Shown here: positions 22,601 through 34,906 of the stretch, piece by piece
Position numbering within the stretch: position 1 is the first letter of the stretch
How the letters are laid out: every line of letters starts with the position of its first letter
Source: Lithospermum erythrorhizon
Lineage: Eukaryota > Streptophyta > Magnoliopsida > Boraginales > Boraginaceae
Direction of reading: 5' to 3'
Length of the DNA: 64,000 nt
NCBI GenBank assembly: GCA_019722365.1
Contig: JADFUC010001500.1
Coordinates: forward strand, 168,072-232,071
Program-made: the position numbers and the translations under genes
Notes under the pieces: generated by a model
Database searches by the model: none
Seen by the model: the letters and a program-made list of their open reading frames with translations, nothing else
Told to the model about the DNA's origin: nothing

Positions 22601-25349
22601 AATGCTTGCCTAACGTTTTTTGCTGTCTAAAATACATGCATCCACTGCACAGTGTGGGGCATATTAGTGAGGCCTAACTAAGTTTCACTTCACAGATCAC
22701 TTTAATGATAGTAGCCAATGTAATCCTTCTGCTCCATGTCCCTTAACATTATTTGTCATTGACATCCAATTGTTGAAATGGAAAATATTGGATTTCTAAT
22801 CAAAACGGTCTTCGGACATTTGTTCCCTTGGTAAGGACCAGGGTTCACTATACAAAGGTGTCGAAGGCTTGAAGCTATTAAGTTGTGTACCTAGACTTAG
22901 TGATGATCTCAAACTGAATTGAACTCGAATAGAATATCATCCAAAAAGTTTTTAATTCAAATAGAATAGTATCGAATGTGCTTCAGTATTCAAATTGACA
23001 TTCATATTCAATTCGAATAAGAAGTTGAGTTTGAATCCGGGTCGATATTATTCTTTTGACATTCCAATTCAAATTTACGTTGTCATATTTTATGTTCGAG
23101 TTCAAAGTTGAACTCTAATATACATATTTTATATAAATTAACTAAATATTTGAATAAATTTTTAAATCTGAATTGATATTTTTGGAATTTAATTATAGTC
23201 TATTTGTACTTGTTTACAACTATGAAAAATCGTATTCAAGTTCGAATCGAATTTGAGGACATTCATATTTGAATCTCAATTCAATCGAATCCGAGCTTGA
23301 ATATTCAAATAACATGTACTTGGTTTATGTGCTTATCTCAATTTAAGTTTTACAACTTGTAAAAATCGTATTCAAGTTCGATTCGAATTTGTCAACATTC
23401 ATATTTGAGTCTCAATTCAACCGTATTCGAGCTTAAATATGCAAATCACATGTACTGGTTTACGTGCCTATCTCTGACACATTGGTTTCATTCTATAAAT
23501 AAATAAAAAGTTGGTGTAGTGGATCTCCTACATTTTAAGAATTTGTATATTAAAATATACTTTTGGCATAAAATGATTCGTTTGCCATGCATGGACACAT
23601 CATTTGAGACTAGGGATTTGCTATAATTTTTAATATACACATTCCTTAAATGTCGGAGCTTCACTATACCAATTTTTTCTTATAGAATAGCATATGTACA
23701 TGCAGGGACGGATCCAGAATTTGAATATAGGGTATTCACTTTATCAATAAAAAAAGGTTCAGTCGACAAAATAACTATGTTAAACAATTTTTCAAAGCTA
23801 ATAATATTACAAATAATATAAAATTATGCACCGTAAATGCCAAAAAATCGAACAAATTTGCAACTAACCAACTAAGTAATTAAAAAACTAATAAAATCTT
23901 ATTTAAATCTAATACAATAATAAATTTAGGTATTTAACTCAACAATATTAAAATTAAAATGCTATGTTCGAAATAAATTTGATTACAATCTTAATTTCAA
24001 AATTTTCTTGAAAATAAAACATTGATTTCGAAATTATAAAATAAAAACACTAATTTCAAACTTTGGGGGAAAGATTTTGCCCGAAACTTTTGGCATTTGA
24101 GTATTAGATTAGTTGAGTGAGAGATTTTGGTTGACATATGTAAATTGGTGCTTGTTGATACACAAGCTTTGGTAAGGGAGTTTGACAGTGAAGATGGAAC
24201 TGTAAAGCCAATTACTATGAAGTCGTTTGAAGAGGAGGCATAGTTTGTGGATGTGGAGGAGGTGGGAGGAGTAAGAGGGAGTTGGGTGAAAAACTGAAAA
24301 AGCAAAACGAATAATGTCTATTAGGAGAATCGAACTGTGTATCTTTGACAAGAATAACCAACAAAGTAACCATCTCTACTACTTCTCCATTTGTCTAGGG
24401 TATTCATGTGAATACCCTTGATACACTCTGGGTTTGTCCTTGTGTACATGTGTCATAGATTGGCACAAAAGTGTCATAGGTGATCTCAATCCGAATTGTA
24501 TTTGTTTTGTTTAAAAAACCTGTTTGTTTGTACTGACATGATGCATAAACTTCTCCACTGAACTAAAGTCAAAATTTTCTTAAACACCGGGTAAGGTCGT
24601 CAAGCTGTAGTCTGCTGGGTATAAATGTAATGATAAAAAGCCGGGGTTCCAGTTTCTTAGGGTACTTGTATTACTGTTTACTTCCACCATATTTTCAAGG
24701 ATCCTCCCCTCCAATAACTTTAAAAATATTTCCCTCTAGAACTTCCTCCAACGTTCTAAAGATTGGTCATTATGCAGGCTCAAAACTACCTATTATGGCA
24801 TTAATTATTTTCAAGTGGTCTTGATGTGTAGCATTCATTTCTTCACATATTTGTTACTATTTGTCTTGGTATTTTGTCAACTGCAGCTGAGAGTCGAGGG
24901 AAGTTTCAATAGCGGTCCTGCATGATAAGATGCTAGATAGAACAGTCACGTTCCTTGTTTTCGTAAATTGTTCTGGAACTAAAAAAAAAAAATTATTCAT
25001 ATTTATGATGGAGTTTACCCTGCATCACTTAATTTGTGAACTGGGGTAACTGATAGCAGAGGAACTAATTTTACTCACATCTAGAGTTGTATTCATTGGT
25101 TGAACAAGGAATTGGAATCGACATAATTTTGGCATCAATATTAATACATACATACGTTGTCTTGCATATAATTCTAGACATCATATTTCCCTTTCAAGTC
25201 ACTAAAATAATTGTTCTGAAATATTTATTTGAATGTTTTGCTAGGTGAATGTCACAGCTGATCACCGTATTATTTATGGTGCCGATTTGGCTGCCTTCCT
25301 CCAGACCTTCTCAAAAATCATTGAGAACCCAGAAAGCTTGACAATGTAG
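19649..25349 (+). CDS. LTA2: Plastid dihydrolipoyl acetyltransferase, E2 of pyruvate dehydrogenase (7 exons)
   Basis: This encodes the E2 core of the chloroplast pyruvate dehydrogenase complex, which transfers acetyl groups from E1 to CoA for fatty-acid synthesis. Exons: 19649-20089, 20674-21138, 21437-21628, 21716-21803, 21927-21997, 22083-22166, 25245-25349. All introns are GT-AG with consistent phases, giving 481 aa, about the length of the Arabidopsis protein. Residues 1-45 are Ser/Pro-rich and resemble a chloroplast transit peptide. The lipoyl domain is about 46-121, with lipoyl lysine K87 in ESDKADMD. The E3-binding domain is about 188-224 (TPFAKKLAKQHKVD..GPFGRIT). The acyltransferase domain runs from about 255 to the end, with SVPTFRVGYPINTDALDALY and DHRIIYGAD at 453-461. 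The usual HRxxDG aspartate is tyrosine, as is normal for plastid E2. The start at 19649 is the first in-frame ATG with a transit peptide after it. The exon-2 acceptor could instead lie upstream at 20617. The last intron carries two inserted elements. The gene looks intact. Confidence 0.95.
23220..23470. repeat. Direct duplication inside the last LTA2 intron (~136-bp unit)
   Basis: CGTATTCAAGTTCGA at about 23231 recurs at about 23367, and both are followed by ATTCATATTTGA.TCTCAATTCAA, TTCGAGCTT.AATAT.CAAAT and ACATGTACT. TTCGAAT-type words also fill 22910-23100. This is a local tandem duplication within intron 6 of the LTA2-type gene. Confidence 0.7.
23511..23672. mobile_element. MITE with ~45-bp inverted repeats in LTA2 intron 6
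   Basis: The left end TTGGTGTAGTGGATCTCCTA and the following 25 bases match the reverse complement of the right end (TTGGTATAGTGAAGCTCCGA...). About four of five positions agree over 45 bases, and both arms end in TATATTAAAA. Weaker pairing (TTCTATAA) continues outside the arms. No clear target duplication is present, so the superfamily is undecided. The insertion sits in intron sense and leaves the splice sites untouched. Confidence 0.75.
23703..24442. mobile_element. Non-autonomous hAT-type element with 8-bp target duplication TGTACATG
   Basis: The left end reads CAGGGACGGATCCAGA and the right end, reverse-complemented, reads CAAGGACAAACCCAGA. Both continue into AGGGTATTCAC within about 40 bases. 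The sequence TGTACATG occurs directly outside both ends (23695-23702 and 24443-24450), the 8-bp target-site duplication expected for hAT transposons. The 740-bp interior has no transposase; a 102-codon minus frame in it is not recognised. It lies inside the last intron of the LTA2-type gene. Confidence 0.85.
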
Positions 25350-25660
25350 ATGGAATTTTGAGATAATGGTGGATAGATGATCCAGAGTCTCCTCTGACCT
25401 CCGAACAAGAATCCTGCGGGTAGGAAGTTTGAGATAGTTTGACGCGTTGTTTTTTTGCATTCAACATAGATAGCTTTGTTTATTTCAATTTTCTGTTCAG
25501 GAGAACCTAAAACAAAGAGACTGAAAAGCTTCAAATATTTATTTTCCCCTGGATAATTTTATAGAATAACTTGTGTTCTCATTGCATTTAGATCTTCAAA
25601 AGGTCTGCAGATGGAATTTCAAGTAGACAATAAAAATATAAAGTTCTTTTGCTAACAGGT
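25350..25660 (+). other. 3' untranslated region of the LTA2-type gene
   Basis: The sequence after the stop codon ends near an AATAAA signal at about 25631, which is a plausible polyadenylation signal. No other feature is visible. Confidence 0.5.
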
Positions 25661-26154
25661 CTTGTATTGTGCATGAATTATTCATTATTTTGTTCATTTG
25701 ATGGTTAAACATTTGAATCGCCCTTCGTCTTCAACAAGCAAACTGCACTTGGGACATCGAAAACTTTTTGGAACAAAGAAACGCAATAGACAGATATATT
25801 GCAATTTGTAGTTCATGGTTTAACAAATGGAACTAAGTTCATCCATTTGGTATGTAATAGAGAATCATAGAGGTTCCACCTATTTACAGGGAAAGGCATC
25901 TCAGATATTTCCTTTTCGTCACTTCAAAAAGCTGACTACAATAAGTTATGAATACTAGTAGTCAAGTACAGTGCAATAAGCTAAAGATAACTATCCAGAC
26001 AATACAATAACACTGCACAATATGATTGTTCAAAGCATCAATGAAAGAATGTTTCACGGCAGGCGAATCTTCTTGCATAATATGACCTGTATCACAAGAT
26101 TGCTCTTGCTAGTCGGAAAGAATGTGGAAGCGTCTAGAATGTGTGCGTTAGTTC
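25661..26154. other. Spacer between convergent genes
   Basis: This stretch probably contains the 3' end of the minus-strand glycolipid-transfer-protein gene. I see no coding or RNA gene in it. Confidence 0.4.
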
Positions 26155-29100
26155 TCACCAATTCAGGGGGATGCGTCTTAAATTGAATAGGTTATCTATA
26201 TACTCTATTACTGGCAAAGAGGCGTCTATGTATCTTCTCATGTGCTTCTCCGTTGATTCAGCTGTAAAATTTTGAACTCCATCATCAAACCATAAACGCT
26301 TGGATAAAAAGACAAATCAACAGACTGATGATTGATCAAACCAATAAATGTTTTTATAGTACAACATATCAATAGGTAGAAGGCAGAATGCAGATGATAT
26401 AAGAGTTGGCAGACAGCGGAGTTTGATACATAATCTACGAGATCTTCTTCATTGTATTTTTAATATAAATGGAACATAATATAGCATATAAGTGAATGAT
26501 ATTCCACTAACACATTTGCAACACTTGGTAAATAGTTTCGACTACCCTTGTAAACATAGTTCTTGTATGAGTTTCTGTTAATTGTCAATTTCAAAAGGTT
26601 TCACTCTTTTTATTTTGTGAGCAATGTTCCAGGATGATTCATTTTAAGTGCAAAATAAGAGAGTAATATGAAATCTGACGTGAGTCTAATGTCAACGATC
26701 TAAAGCTCACCAGTTTCATGTAGATTTATAACAAGTTGTTCCTTCGTCGGCAATGTGTGCATCCCAGCAAAAGCGGCAGTTCTAATACCCCAGGTATGAT
26801 ATCCTTTTAGTGCACTATCTCATTACATGTATGATTACCATTTGAATTCCTTATGGAACAATATAAATAATGCTTTCATCAAACTATTCTAAAAACTGAA
26901 ACTATCAAACTATTCTTAAAGAAAATTATCATAACTAGGAGAGTAATGATATTGTGAGAAGTTCACAAGTATGCATGAATCATGATGTAACCGCAAGGAG
27001 ATTGAATGGATATTAAAGTTCTAAAAACTGAAACATACTCTGCTGACAAAAAATTCTTGAACAGGACTCTCATAAGATCAAGACCCTGCCTAACTCTGCG
27101 TAAATTTCTTGAGAGGCTTCCTTGTATCTTCACTGAGTGATTTCTAACATCAAAATCAAGTATATTATTTAATGTACCATAAGTTGCTGACGCTCTTTCA
27201 AGATCTCGCACCTGAAAACAACATAAAAATTAGATAAGCATGTCTTTCAAGGAAAAATGTACTTGAACGAAATTTGGTCATAATAACTAAATAAGAAAGA
27301 TGAACAAAATGGACAATTCAGACTACTGGAGCTTTAAGTCCTCAAAGTTGCCTGCTTTGCACCACATAACTTGATGCAGAAACTTGAAAATTCACAATTG
27401 AGGATCACAACAGAAACGAAGTGTACAAAAGAATTTTTCAGAAACAATACACCTTTAAAAATGAGTTGAACTATGGTTTGGCGCCTGAGCGGCCACATGG
27501 AACTCTACAAAATATTTTAAACTTTTCTTTCATCACGAGGGAGTAATGAATGGGTAAATTAACAACAACAAAAAAAACCCCATCTAGGTATTTGCATTAG
27601 CGTTTCAAGAAAGCTTTTACTCCAGAACCACCAGTATGACTTCCAAATTCCAATAGCTATATAAGGATGATCAGAAATGTAACTATCACTTTACTTTTGT
27701 ATTTAATAATTTACATGTGATCTCTAAATCACTGAACTTGGTTAAATGCATCTTCATGTATAACAGGAGAGAGCAAGCATTATCTTTTCCTCTTTTCTCC
27801 TTACAATCCAGTGAAGAAAAATGTTGATGGAAGTGGCTAACGTTAAAAACTTCATTAAGAGAATATTTGGAGCAACGTCATAGTGAATTAACAAATGAAC
27901 CCTTGTAGAGCAGACTTAAGGATGGAAAGCAGAGAACTCATAATGATAACAATTCACAGGCTTCTTAAGTTAAAAGATCCCTTATCGTCATTAACTACTT
28001 CTTACTACTCATTTGATCTCTCTCCGGATAGGACCTTGAGCCAAATAGCAAGTACCACGTTCAGTATCTTAGGAATCAATTCGAGTTGTTCTGTCCGGTG
28101 AGTCCCTTTCAACTATATAGTATGAACAGGTTGCCTTGTCCTCTCTTAATTACTGGAAATGTTGTAATCCTATAAGTATTCCTATAGAGACAAGTTCACA
28201 CCTTTGAAACTTTGCCTCATGTATAACCGTAGAAGTGCAAATTAAAAATCGGTGTTTGAAACATGAGCTTGTGAACTACTAAGGTTTCCCAAGTGTATAG
28301 AGACCAAAACAATGCCTAATTGAGTACCGAATATGATAGCATCAACATCCATAATCATCAAAAAATAAAAATAAAAAAGAACCATAAGGGAGAAAACTAA
28401 TAATATTCCAGTGTACCTTCCATTATTTTTAGAATCATCCATACTTATAACATTCTGAATTTACCAGAATTTAACAATGATACAGATTTTAGTATAAAGA
28501 CCCTTATATTACACTCCACTATTTGGGTCAATCTCGTAAACAACCTCAGCATCACCGAAGGCGTGTGCCTGACGCTGCGTACTATCCGAACACCCCCTCC
28601 CCCTATCCCACTTAGCCGAGAGCCTCTTCAAAGGTATTTGGTCATGTAATGTTAATGGTACTTTCTAGATTGTTGCAAAATAACTATTCCATAGAAAATA
28701 GACAGTAAACTAAAATCAAACACATATTACTTCTCTTTACTGCAAAGATGAACCAAAAAATGAAATGGTTAAAAATCTAACCTTTGATGTATACTCCATT
28801 TCAGCAAATTTGAAGGCAAAGCCCAGGAATCCAAAAAGGACAGACACATAAGAACATGCATGGACAGTTTCAAAGAGATCAAACTAAACCATATGTTCTA
28901 ATTATCCTTAGAAAGTTCCTCAAAAGCTTCAGCCATTGCTGACAAAGCTGTTGCATTTTCATATACAGAATCACCCTTTTCCATAATATCCCTTTTTGTT
29001 ACTATACTTGACTCTTCAGAATCTGTTGTTTTGTTCCTTCAAATTCAAGAACATATATGATCTTAATTCTAAAACATCCCATATCAGCTAAACAACACTA

Positions 29101-29336
29101 AAATCTCATACCAAATTCAAGAACATATATATTTTCATTCTAAAACCTACCAAATCACTTAATCGACACTATATCATTTCATTCATACCCATATCCATGA
29201 ATTTGCAAAAGAATATATTTATATAAATATATATATGAAATCATACAAGAAAATAAAAAAATGGAAAAGGGTGATCAAAAACTTACTTTTGCTTGTTTTG
29301 CTTCAGTTTCACATTGAAAAATGATTGGAAGGTCAT
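26155..29336 (-). pseudogene. ACD11-like glycolipid transfer protein (GLTP domain), probably broken
   Basis: Minus-strand exons encode a GLTP-fold protein of the ACD11 group, which binds and moves sphingolipids and influences cell-death control. Exon 1 is 29336-29287 (MTFQSFFNVKLKQ). Exon 2 is 29036-28782, with ALSAMAEAFEELSK, then ACSYVSVLFGFLG and AFKFAEMEY. Exon 3 is 27211-27039 (VRDLERASATYG..GSLSRNLRRVRQGLDLM). A fourth exon is 26803-26711 (YHTWGIRTAAFAGMHTLPT). The last is 26261-26155 (MRRYIDASLPVIEYIDNLF, ending NW-stop). Exons 4 and 5 join in phase. Two faults argue against function. First, in exon 2 near 28895-28910 the frame is lost, with a TAG in one frame and a TAG in the next. 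Second, the ~17 residues normally before YHTW (the SLKEAA..YAQVCAP segment) are absent, and the phases of exons 3 and 4 do not match. Unless an undetected small exon and a sequencing error explain both, this is a recent pseudogene. Confidence 0.75.
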
Positions 29337-29339
29337 GGT

Positions 29340-32080
29340 TTTTTCTGGTTTGCTAAAAGTGCGCTTTTCCTCTGAAAAAAATGAAGGGTATTTACGTTGT
29401 TTTGCTATGTTTAATGTTTGTAATACGGAGTAATGTAAATCATATAATAAGGCTATAGTTTTCTTGTTTATATACTCTTCATCTAGTCGGTGAACTATAT
29501 AGAAAATGAATGATGAACTTGGAAAGATCCACTATATTATTCGAGTATTGACAGATGTTTGCTAAGCTTTTGCCGCTTATTTATTTTGCTACACGATTTT
29601 ATAGTATTAAATATATATTTTCTATTTTGCTTCAAAGGAGTTTCAAAGATGTTGATTATATTTAATAATTGAAGTATTCCCAAAGTTATTTAAGATATTT
29701 GAGATTGCATAAGCATGAAGATTGCTTATTTAAAAAAATATTTCCATATATGTTCATGTTCCTACTCCTATATAAGTAGTTGTTCAACATACACTACCCA
29801 TACATAATTTCTACATTTTAAGAGCGAAATTTTAAAAGATTTGAGTAGATCATATTTTTTGTGGCAAGTAAATGTGTTAGAATAATTCTCTAAACTTAAC
29901 CGAATGTAATGATCGCTTATGACACCACGCTATAATAATCATCAGGAGTTTTTCATTGTAAACACCGAAAGGCGGTAGATGTAAATCGCGGGAGCCTGTA
30001 ATTGGGCTACTAGTTTCCTGAGTGTAATTACATATCTACTAAAAGAAAGCCCTTATTCTGTAATATCTCAATATCATAGTAAAATCTTCACCTGGGCAAG
30101 CTTGTCCCTCCGCATCTAAAGCGCCACGAAAGTGTTATCAAGGCTAATTAACAAAGACGTTTCTCAAGAATTTATTTCACAGTGTTACTTCTAACTTTCT
30201 AACGGAATTATAAATTTTATATAAAAATGAAGAAAGAATCAATCTAGAATAAATAAAGCAAAATATAAAAACAAAAATAGGGACCAAACCAAATAATTTT
30301 AAAAAATACTTCGTATATATCAATATCTTATTTTACAATAATAAACATTTATTTTTAAAATGTTACGGAGATTGAATGCAAGTCATAATATTCTGCATCG
30401 TTCTCTAAACTGGATCTCGGATACAAGTGTCGAATTTAATAATGTATACACAATAATATGTCCACTTTAACAATGTCTATATATAAAAAAGATATGGACC
30501 ACTTACCTAAATTTTTTGTTACTAATTGACATGTATATCCGTACCTCAAATTGTTTCAAAGAGGTGATCATGTATGCTATGTCCTCCCTTAATTTCAAGG
30601 AATAATTTGACCAAAATATTCCAAAAAAGAAAAAGAAAGGAAACGTCTTGATATTGCCTTTGAAAATTCCGTTTCCTTCTTAGTGCGATGAAAGGAACAA
30701 GTTTCTTTCTGTGGAAATAATGTTCTTATTGACTTCAAAAGCTTTTACTGTACTTGTATTGAATGAATAGTCAAATCACACGTATTATATCGACGATCAC
30801 TTATGTTAATTAATTATTGACACAAAAACAATTGACAATTGGTTATGAAAAATTAAAATGGACACCTATTCTTTTTACAGAAATATTTGTAGTAATACGG
30901 AGTATAATTTTATGAATGAGAATCTAATCTATCTATATTCAATTGTGAAGCTTTGTTTAATCCACATACTCAACACCAACTCCTAACAATTAATGACAAA
31001 CGATGAAAATAAAATGCAAAAAATAGAAAATTGGAACAATGCTTAAACACTAAACTTATTCTTCAAAAAAAGTCTCACAAAAAAAATAATTACTTTTACT
31101 ATTTTTCTCACCTTTTGTGGACTATAAAAAATATTACACGAGAGGATATTTAAAAGGTTCCACTAATGAAGCTGAAAAGAAATAATTGTAATTTCTTTTT
31201 CTTCAAGAAAAAGTCGTCATAATTAATTACATAATTATAGTTTCTTTTTTGCCAGCTTCGTTTTCGCCTTCCTTTTCTTTTATTTACTTTTTCTGCAGGT
31301 TTCATAAATCAACAATTTGATAATTAGGTCAAACTTTAGGAAAATTCACAAATAGATTAATAGAAAATTCCATATCACATTAATTATTATTAGTATTCGA
31401 GTAATGATCGCAACACTAAAAAAGACTATTGTTATATCATGTGGCACATCTTAATGAACACCGCCACACTGTAAGAGCCTAACTACAAACAATATCTTAA
31501 AATTGATCAAATATAAAATATTTATTTTGGCAAATTGTTAATTTGCCAAGAGTTTTTATCATATTTTGATGGCCCAAATAAATATAAAATATCAACATCT
31601 TAACACAACATATCGTTAATTGAGAAGGGTAAAGAGAAGAAAAGTATTAACATAATTTCCCATTGACATGATAATTTTGACTTGAATGCTGTTGTAGATG
31701 TTAACTTAAATTTTGAAGTTTATCTATTTTGATTATTGCGAAATAAATTCTTTATGTGATTCATAATAGATAGTCAATTTTTTTTTTCAATAATCAAAAT
31801 CAACCAAATTCGATGAATTCATTCATTCATATAATTTCGATTTGAAACAAAATATAATGTCAAACTTCTAACAATATCTTTCACAAAAAAATATACAAAA
31901 TTTGAAAAATATTGTGTTGGAAGGGAATAATATTTGAGGATGAAGGTAGAATGGCATAAATTCTTGTTTCATTTGATTCAAAGTTGAAAACAAATTGCCA
32001 AAATCTTTACAATATACCTTCCCTAGCCTACAAACAAAGAACCTAAAACAAATCAACAAATTAAATCCATTCTATTGACC
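29340..32080. other. Intergenic, AT-rich
   Basis: This is the 5' flank of the GLTP-like gene and beyond. Short ACGGAGTA-type words occur at 29426 and 30896, resembling old mariner/Stowaway ends, but no full element could be delimited. No gene is visible. Confidence 0.4.
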
Positions 32081-32089
32081 CATCAAATA

Positions 32090-32970
32090 TTCCGGTTCAA
32101 GTCAGCATACAAAATCAGCCGACCCGAAACACATATCCGAATAATCGAACAACCCATCAAGCTCAAGGTACTCATCCCCAACTCCATTACTATTGTTTTC
32201 AATTAAATCAAGTCCAAACTCAAACGAGTCAAATCACAAAGCCGGACCAAACAGTCGAACCCAAGAATCGAACTCGCCTCCTCCACCTCCTCATCGCCAC
32301 CGCTGCAAGGAGATGCCGCAGACGGGCGGGCGGAAGTCCAAGCCTGGCCCATCGTAAGCTTCCAATAAATACCCCAAATCAACTATAGCCGACATGTTTC
32401 CATTTTCGAATTTCATCTACTTATGCGCTTAATTCGATTTGAATCGATGATAGTAACACACATTCCCCGACCCTCACCCAAATGAATATGGCTTTGTTTG
32501 CTTTGTTGGTTTGGGATAATGACATTACTTCCAAACTCCATTCAACGAAACGAGGCCTGACCAATTTGGATTTGGTTTAGTTAAATTCAACACATTATCC
32601 ATTCCATTTAACAGATAAACACTGCATTCTACTTTATTCGCCTGTGAATTCACACATCACGACGCCCATCGAAATGGGATAACTCGTCTGGTTTGGGATC
32701 GTTTAGGTAGCGACATTATCACAATCTCTATCTAGCCGCACAAGCGCCGATTCGGATTATTTGATTTTACGTGAGGACACATTGTCGAGCTGGATAAGAT
32801 TTGGTCTCGATCAGATATAAGTTAGCTAACGACCAAGCATCTCTACCGCCTCGAACTGGCCCAACGGCGGCAAAGCGAGAAAATGTAAAATTTGTTCTTC
32901 TGCTTTTCTGGCGAAGAGTCTAGATCTTCATTTGTTGAACAAATTTCATCATCTTCGAGATTATCGGAAT
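32090..32970 (-). pseudogene. Unrecognised coding-like relic
   Basis: The minus strand has GC-richer, codon-like composition compared with its surroundings. Around 32880-32965 it reads DNLEDDEICSTNEDLDSSPE. Around 32100-32370 it reads pieces such as LGYLLEAYDGPGLDF, GGGGGEFDSW and GDEYLELDGLFDYSDMCF, separated by stops and frameshifts. The acidic Asp/Leu-rich tail resembles activation regions of plant transcription factors, but I recognise no DNA-binding domain. It may be the remains of a host gene. Confidence 0.3.
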
Positions 32971-32999
32971 AATCTTTGCCCCAATTCTTCACTCAGTAG

Positions 33000-33944
33000 A
33001 GTATCAATTTTTCATTTTCTAATGAACAAGTCCTCGCTAGTACGCTTAATATTTTTCAATGACAGTCAAACCGCTCAATAGTTTTCGTATTCAAATTTTG
33101 TAGAGAAACACAAAGAACAATTACAATGTGTCTATGTTTCTGATTCAGCTCTAAAGAATTTGGTATGTTTTTATTTTTTTAGGATTTATAACAAAATGCC
33201 AAAATATGTAGATAGAAATATGATTAAAACAAAATGAACAATTGTAGAGGTCTTGACTCTAAGTCGTTATAGGTTCGAATTTTTACAATAATAAAATAGT
33301 GATATTATTAAGAATTGAGAGAGAAAAACTTAGAAGGGGAAATTATAGAGAGAGAGAAACACAATGAAAATTGTAGATAGAAATATGAGAAATTTGTTTG
33401 AAGCAAGAGAAATGGGGGTGGCGATATAGATGAAAGATATTGTTGTTAGGAAAGTGACAAAAGGAGCGTGGGTGGGAACAATGAGGTCCTCACGGACCGC
33501 CTCGTTTTATTACTTTTCTATCAAAAAAGAATAAAATTGTCATATTGGCGATCCTGTGAGGCCCTGCTGAATTCCACGAATAAGCTTAAATCAAGGGATG
33601 CTGCCTAACCCAAGAAAATGACGGTGATCTTCAAGGCTAAAAACCACTAACATGAACATGTTATAATTTAACTCAATAATCGCATTTAAGCAGACATCAC
33701 GATACTTAACACTTTCGTTCCTTACCAACTACGAAGTAAGTACCTTTGACGTGTCTCTTATGTTTTTTCTTCAGGATCTCAGGAATAGCAATGTGGCCTT
33801 TGTTATCATTTTCACAAAGCAAAATTGTCAAACTTTAAATACTCCCTATTAATAACTTTTTAAATTTTGATTCTTAATAAAAAATAATTTTATAACCGAA
33901 CTCGACTCGTTAAGATAAGAAGTCGGCACTACTACATCTAAGAG
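33000..33944. other. Intergenic
   Basis: No gene is seen. A GAGAGAGA tract lies at 33340-33360. GGTTCGAATTTTTAC at 33282 resembles a B box, but no A box precedes it at the right distance. Confidence 0.35.
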
Positions 33945-33947
33945 TTA

Positions 33948-34533
33948 GAGGGTGTTTGGCTAAGCTTTTTTTTTTTGGTCACAAAATGATGTATTTGGTA
34001 AAAATTTTAATACCCAATTTATAAATTGCAATTGTTTAAAAAAAGTTCCAATTCTCAATTTTTTTTTACCAATTTATTTTGCACCAAATTATTTTAAGAT
34101 TTCACCAAACAAATCATTTCGATTACCCAATAATTTTTCGCTCAAGTCACCATTCTTCATTAAATATTTTTTACCTAAAGCTTCTAATGTATTTTGTCTG
34201 GTCTAATATGAAAAAGGAAAAATATACAATTTATATTATTACCATCATAAATGTTATATTTTTAATCATAAAATATTAATTCTAGTTAAATTATTTTTAG
34301 TATTTTCATTATTAAATTATTAATTTATTTATATCATAAAGATAAAAAAATGTTATACAAATAAAGACGTCCTTATAAGTCATTTTACAATTTCTATAAC
34401 TCAGAAGCTATCATATCCAAACACGTAAAAAATCTCCATTATAAGCTTACGTTACCAAACAAAATACAAATTTGACAACCTAATTATAAGTTGCCTTATA
34501 AGTACAAAAAAATAAGCTTAGCCAAACATCCTC
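33948..34533. mobile_element. PIF/Harbinger-type (Tourist-like) MITE with TTA duplication
   Basis: The left end GAGGGTGTTTGGCTAAGCTT and the reverse-complemented right end GAGGATGTTTGGCTAAGCTT differ at one base in 20. TTA flanks both ends (33945-33947 and 34534-34536), the typical target duplication of PIF/Harbinger MITEs. The 586-bp AT-rich interior has no transposase. The superfamily follows from the TTA duplication and is otherwise inferred. Confidence 0.85.
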
Positions 34534-34536
34534 TTA

Positions 34537-34904
34537 ACGAACCCGATACATAATCCGGGGACTGCTATATCTTTCGCTTGACAAATGTGCCACTCCCACT
34601 AATATCAACACTAGGAGGTTAGAGAGTATTTGTACGGAGTAATTGTTTTGGGTGGCAGGCAGGATATTTATTTGAATTCCGGAATTAACTGGTTTTAATA
34701 TTGGATTTGGAGTCCGGAAAGGAAGAAGTGGGTCCGGGATGGCATAGTCAATCACGGTCGATTCTAGGTTGTTTTTGGAAAGTGATGAGAATCATTGGGG
34801 TTGATAATACCGTACTTGGAGCTGCAATAATGGAATTAAATATATGGGGGAAAGCATCAGATCTGGGGTCAATGGAAACATATACCCCTTACTTAAAAGA
34901 TTAT
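34537..34904. other. Spacer between MITEs
   Basis: A plus-strand frame starting at 34701 has no recognisable domain. I see no other structure. Confidence 0.35.
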
Positions 34905-34906
34905 TA

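Noticed and set aside
33282..33297. GGTTCGAATTTTTAC as a tRNA or SINE B box
   Set aside because: No A box at a suitable distance upstream and no stem pairing.
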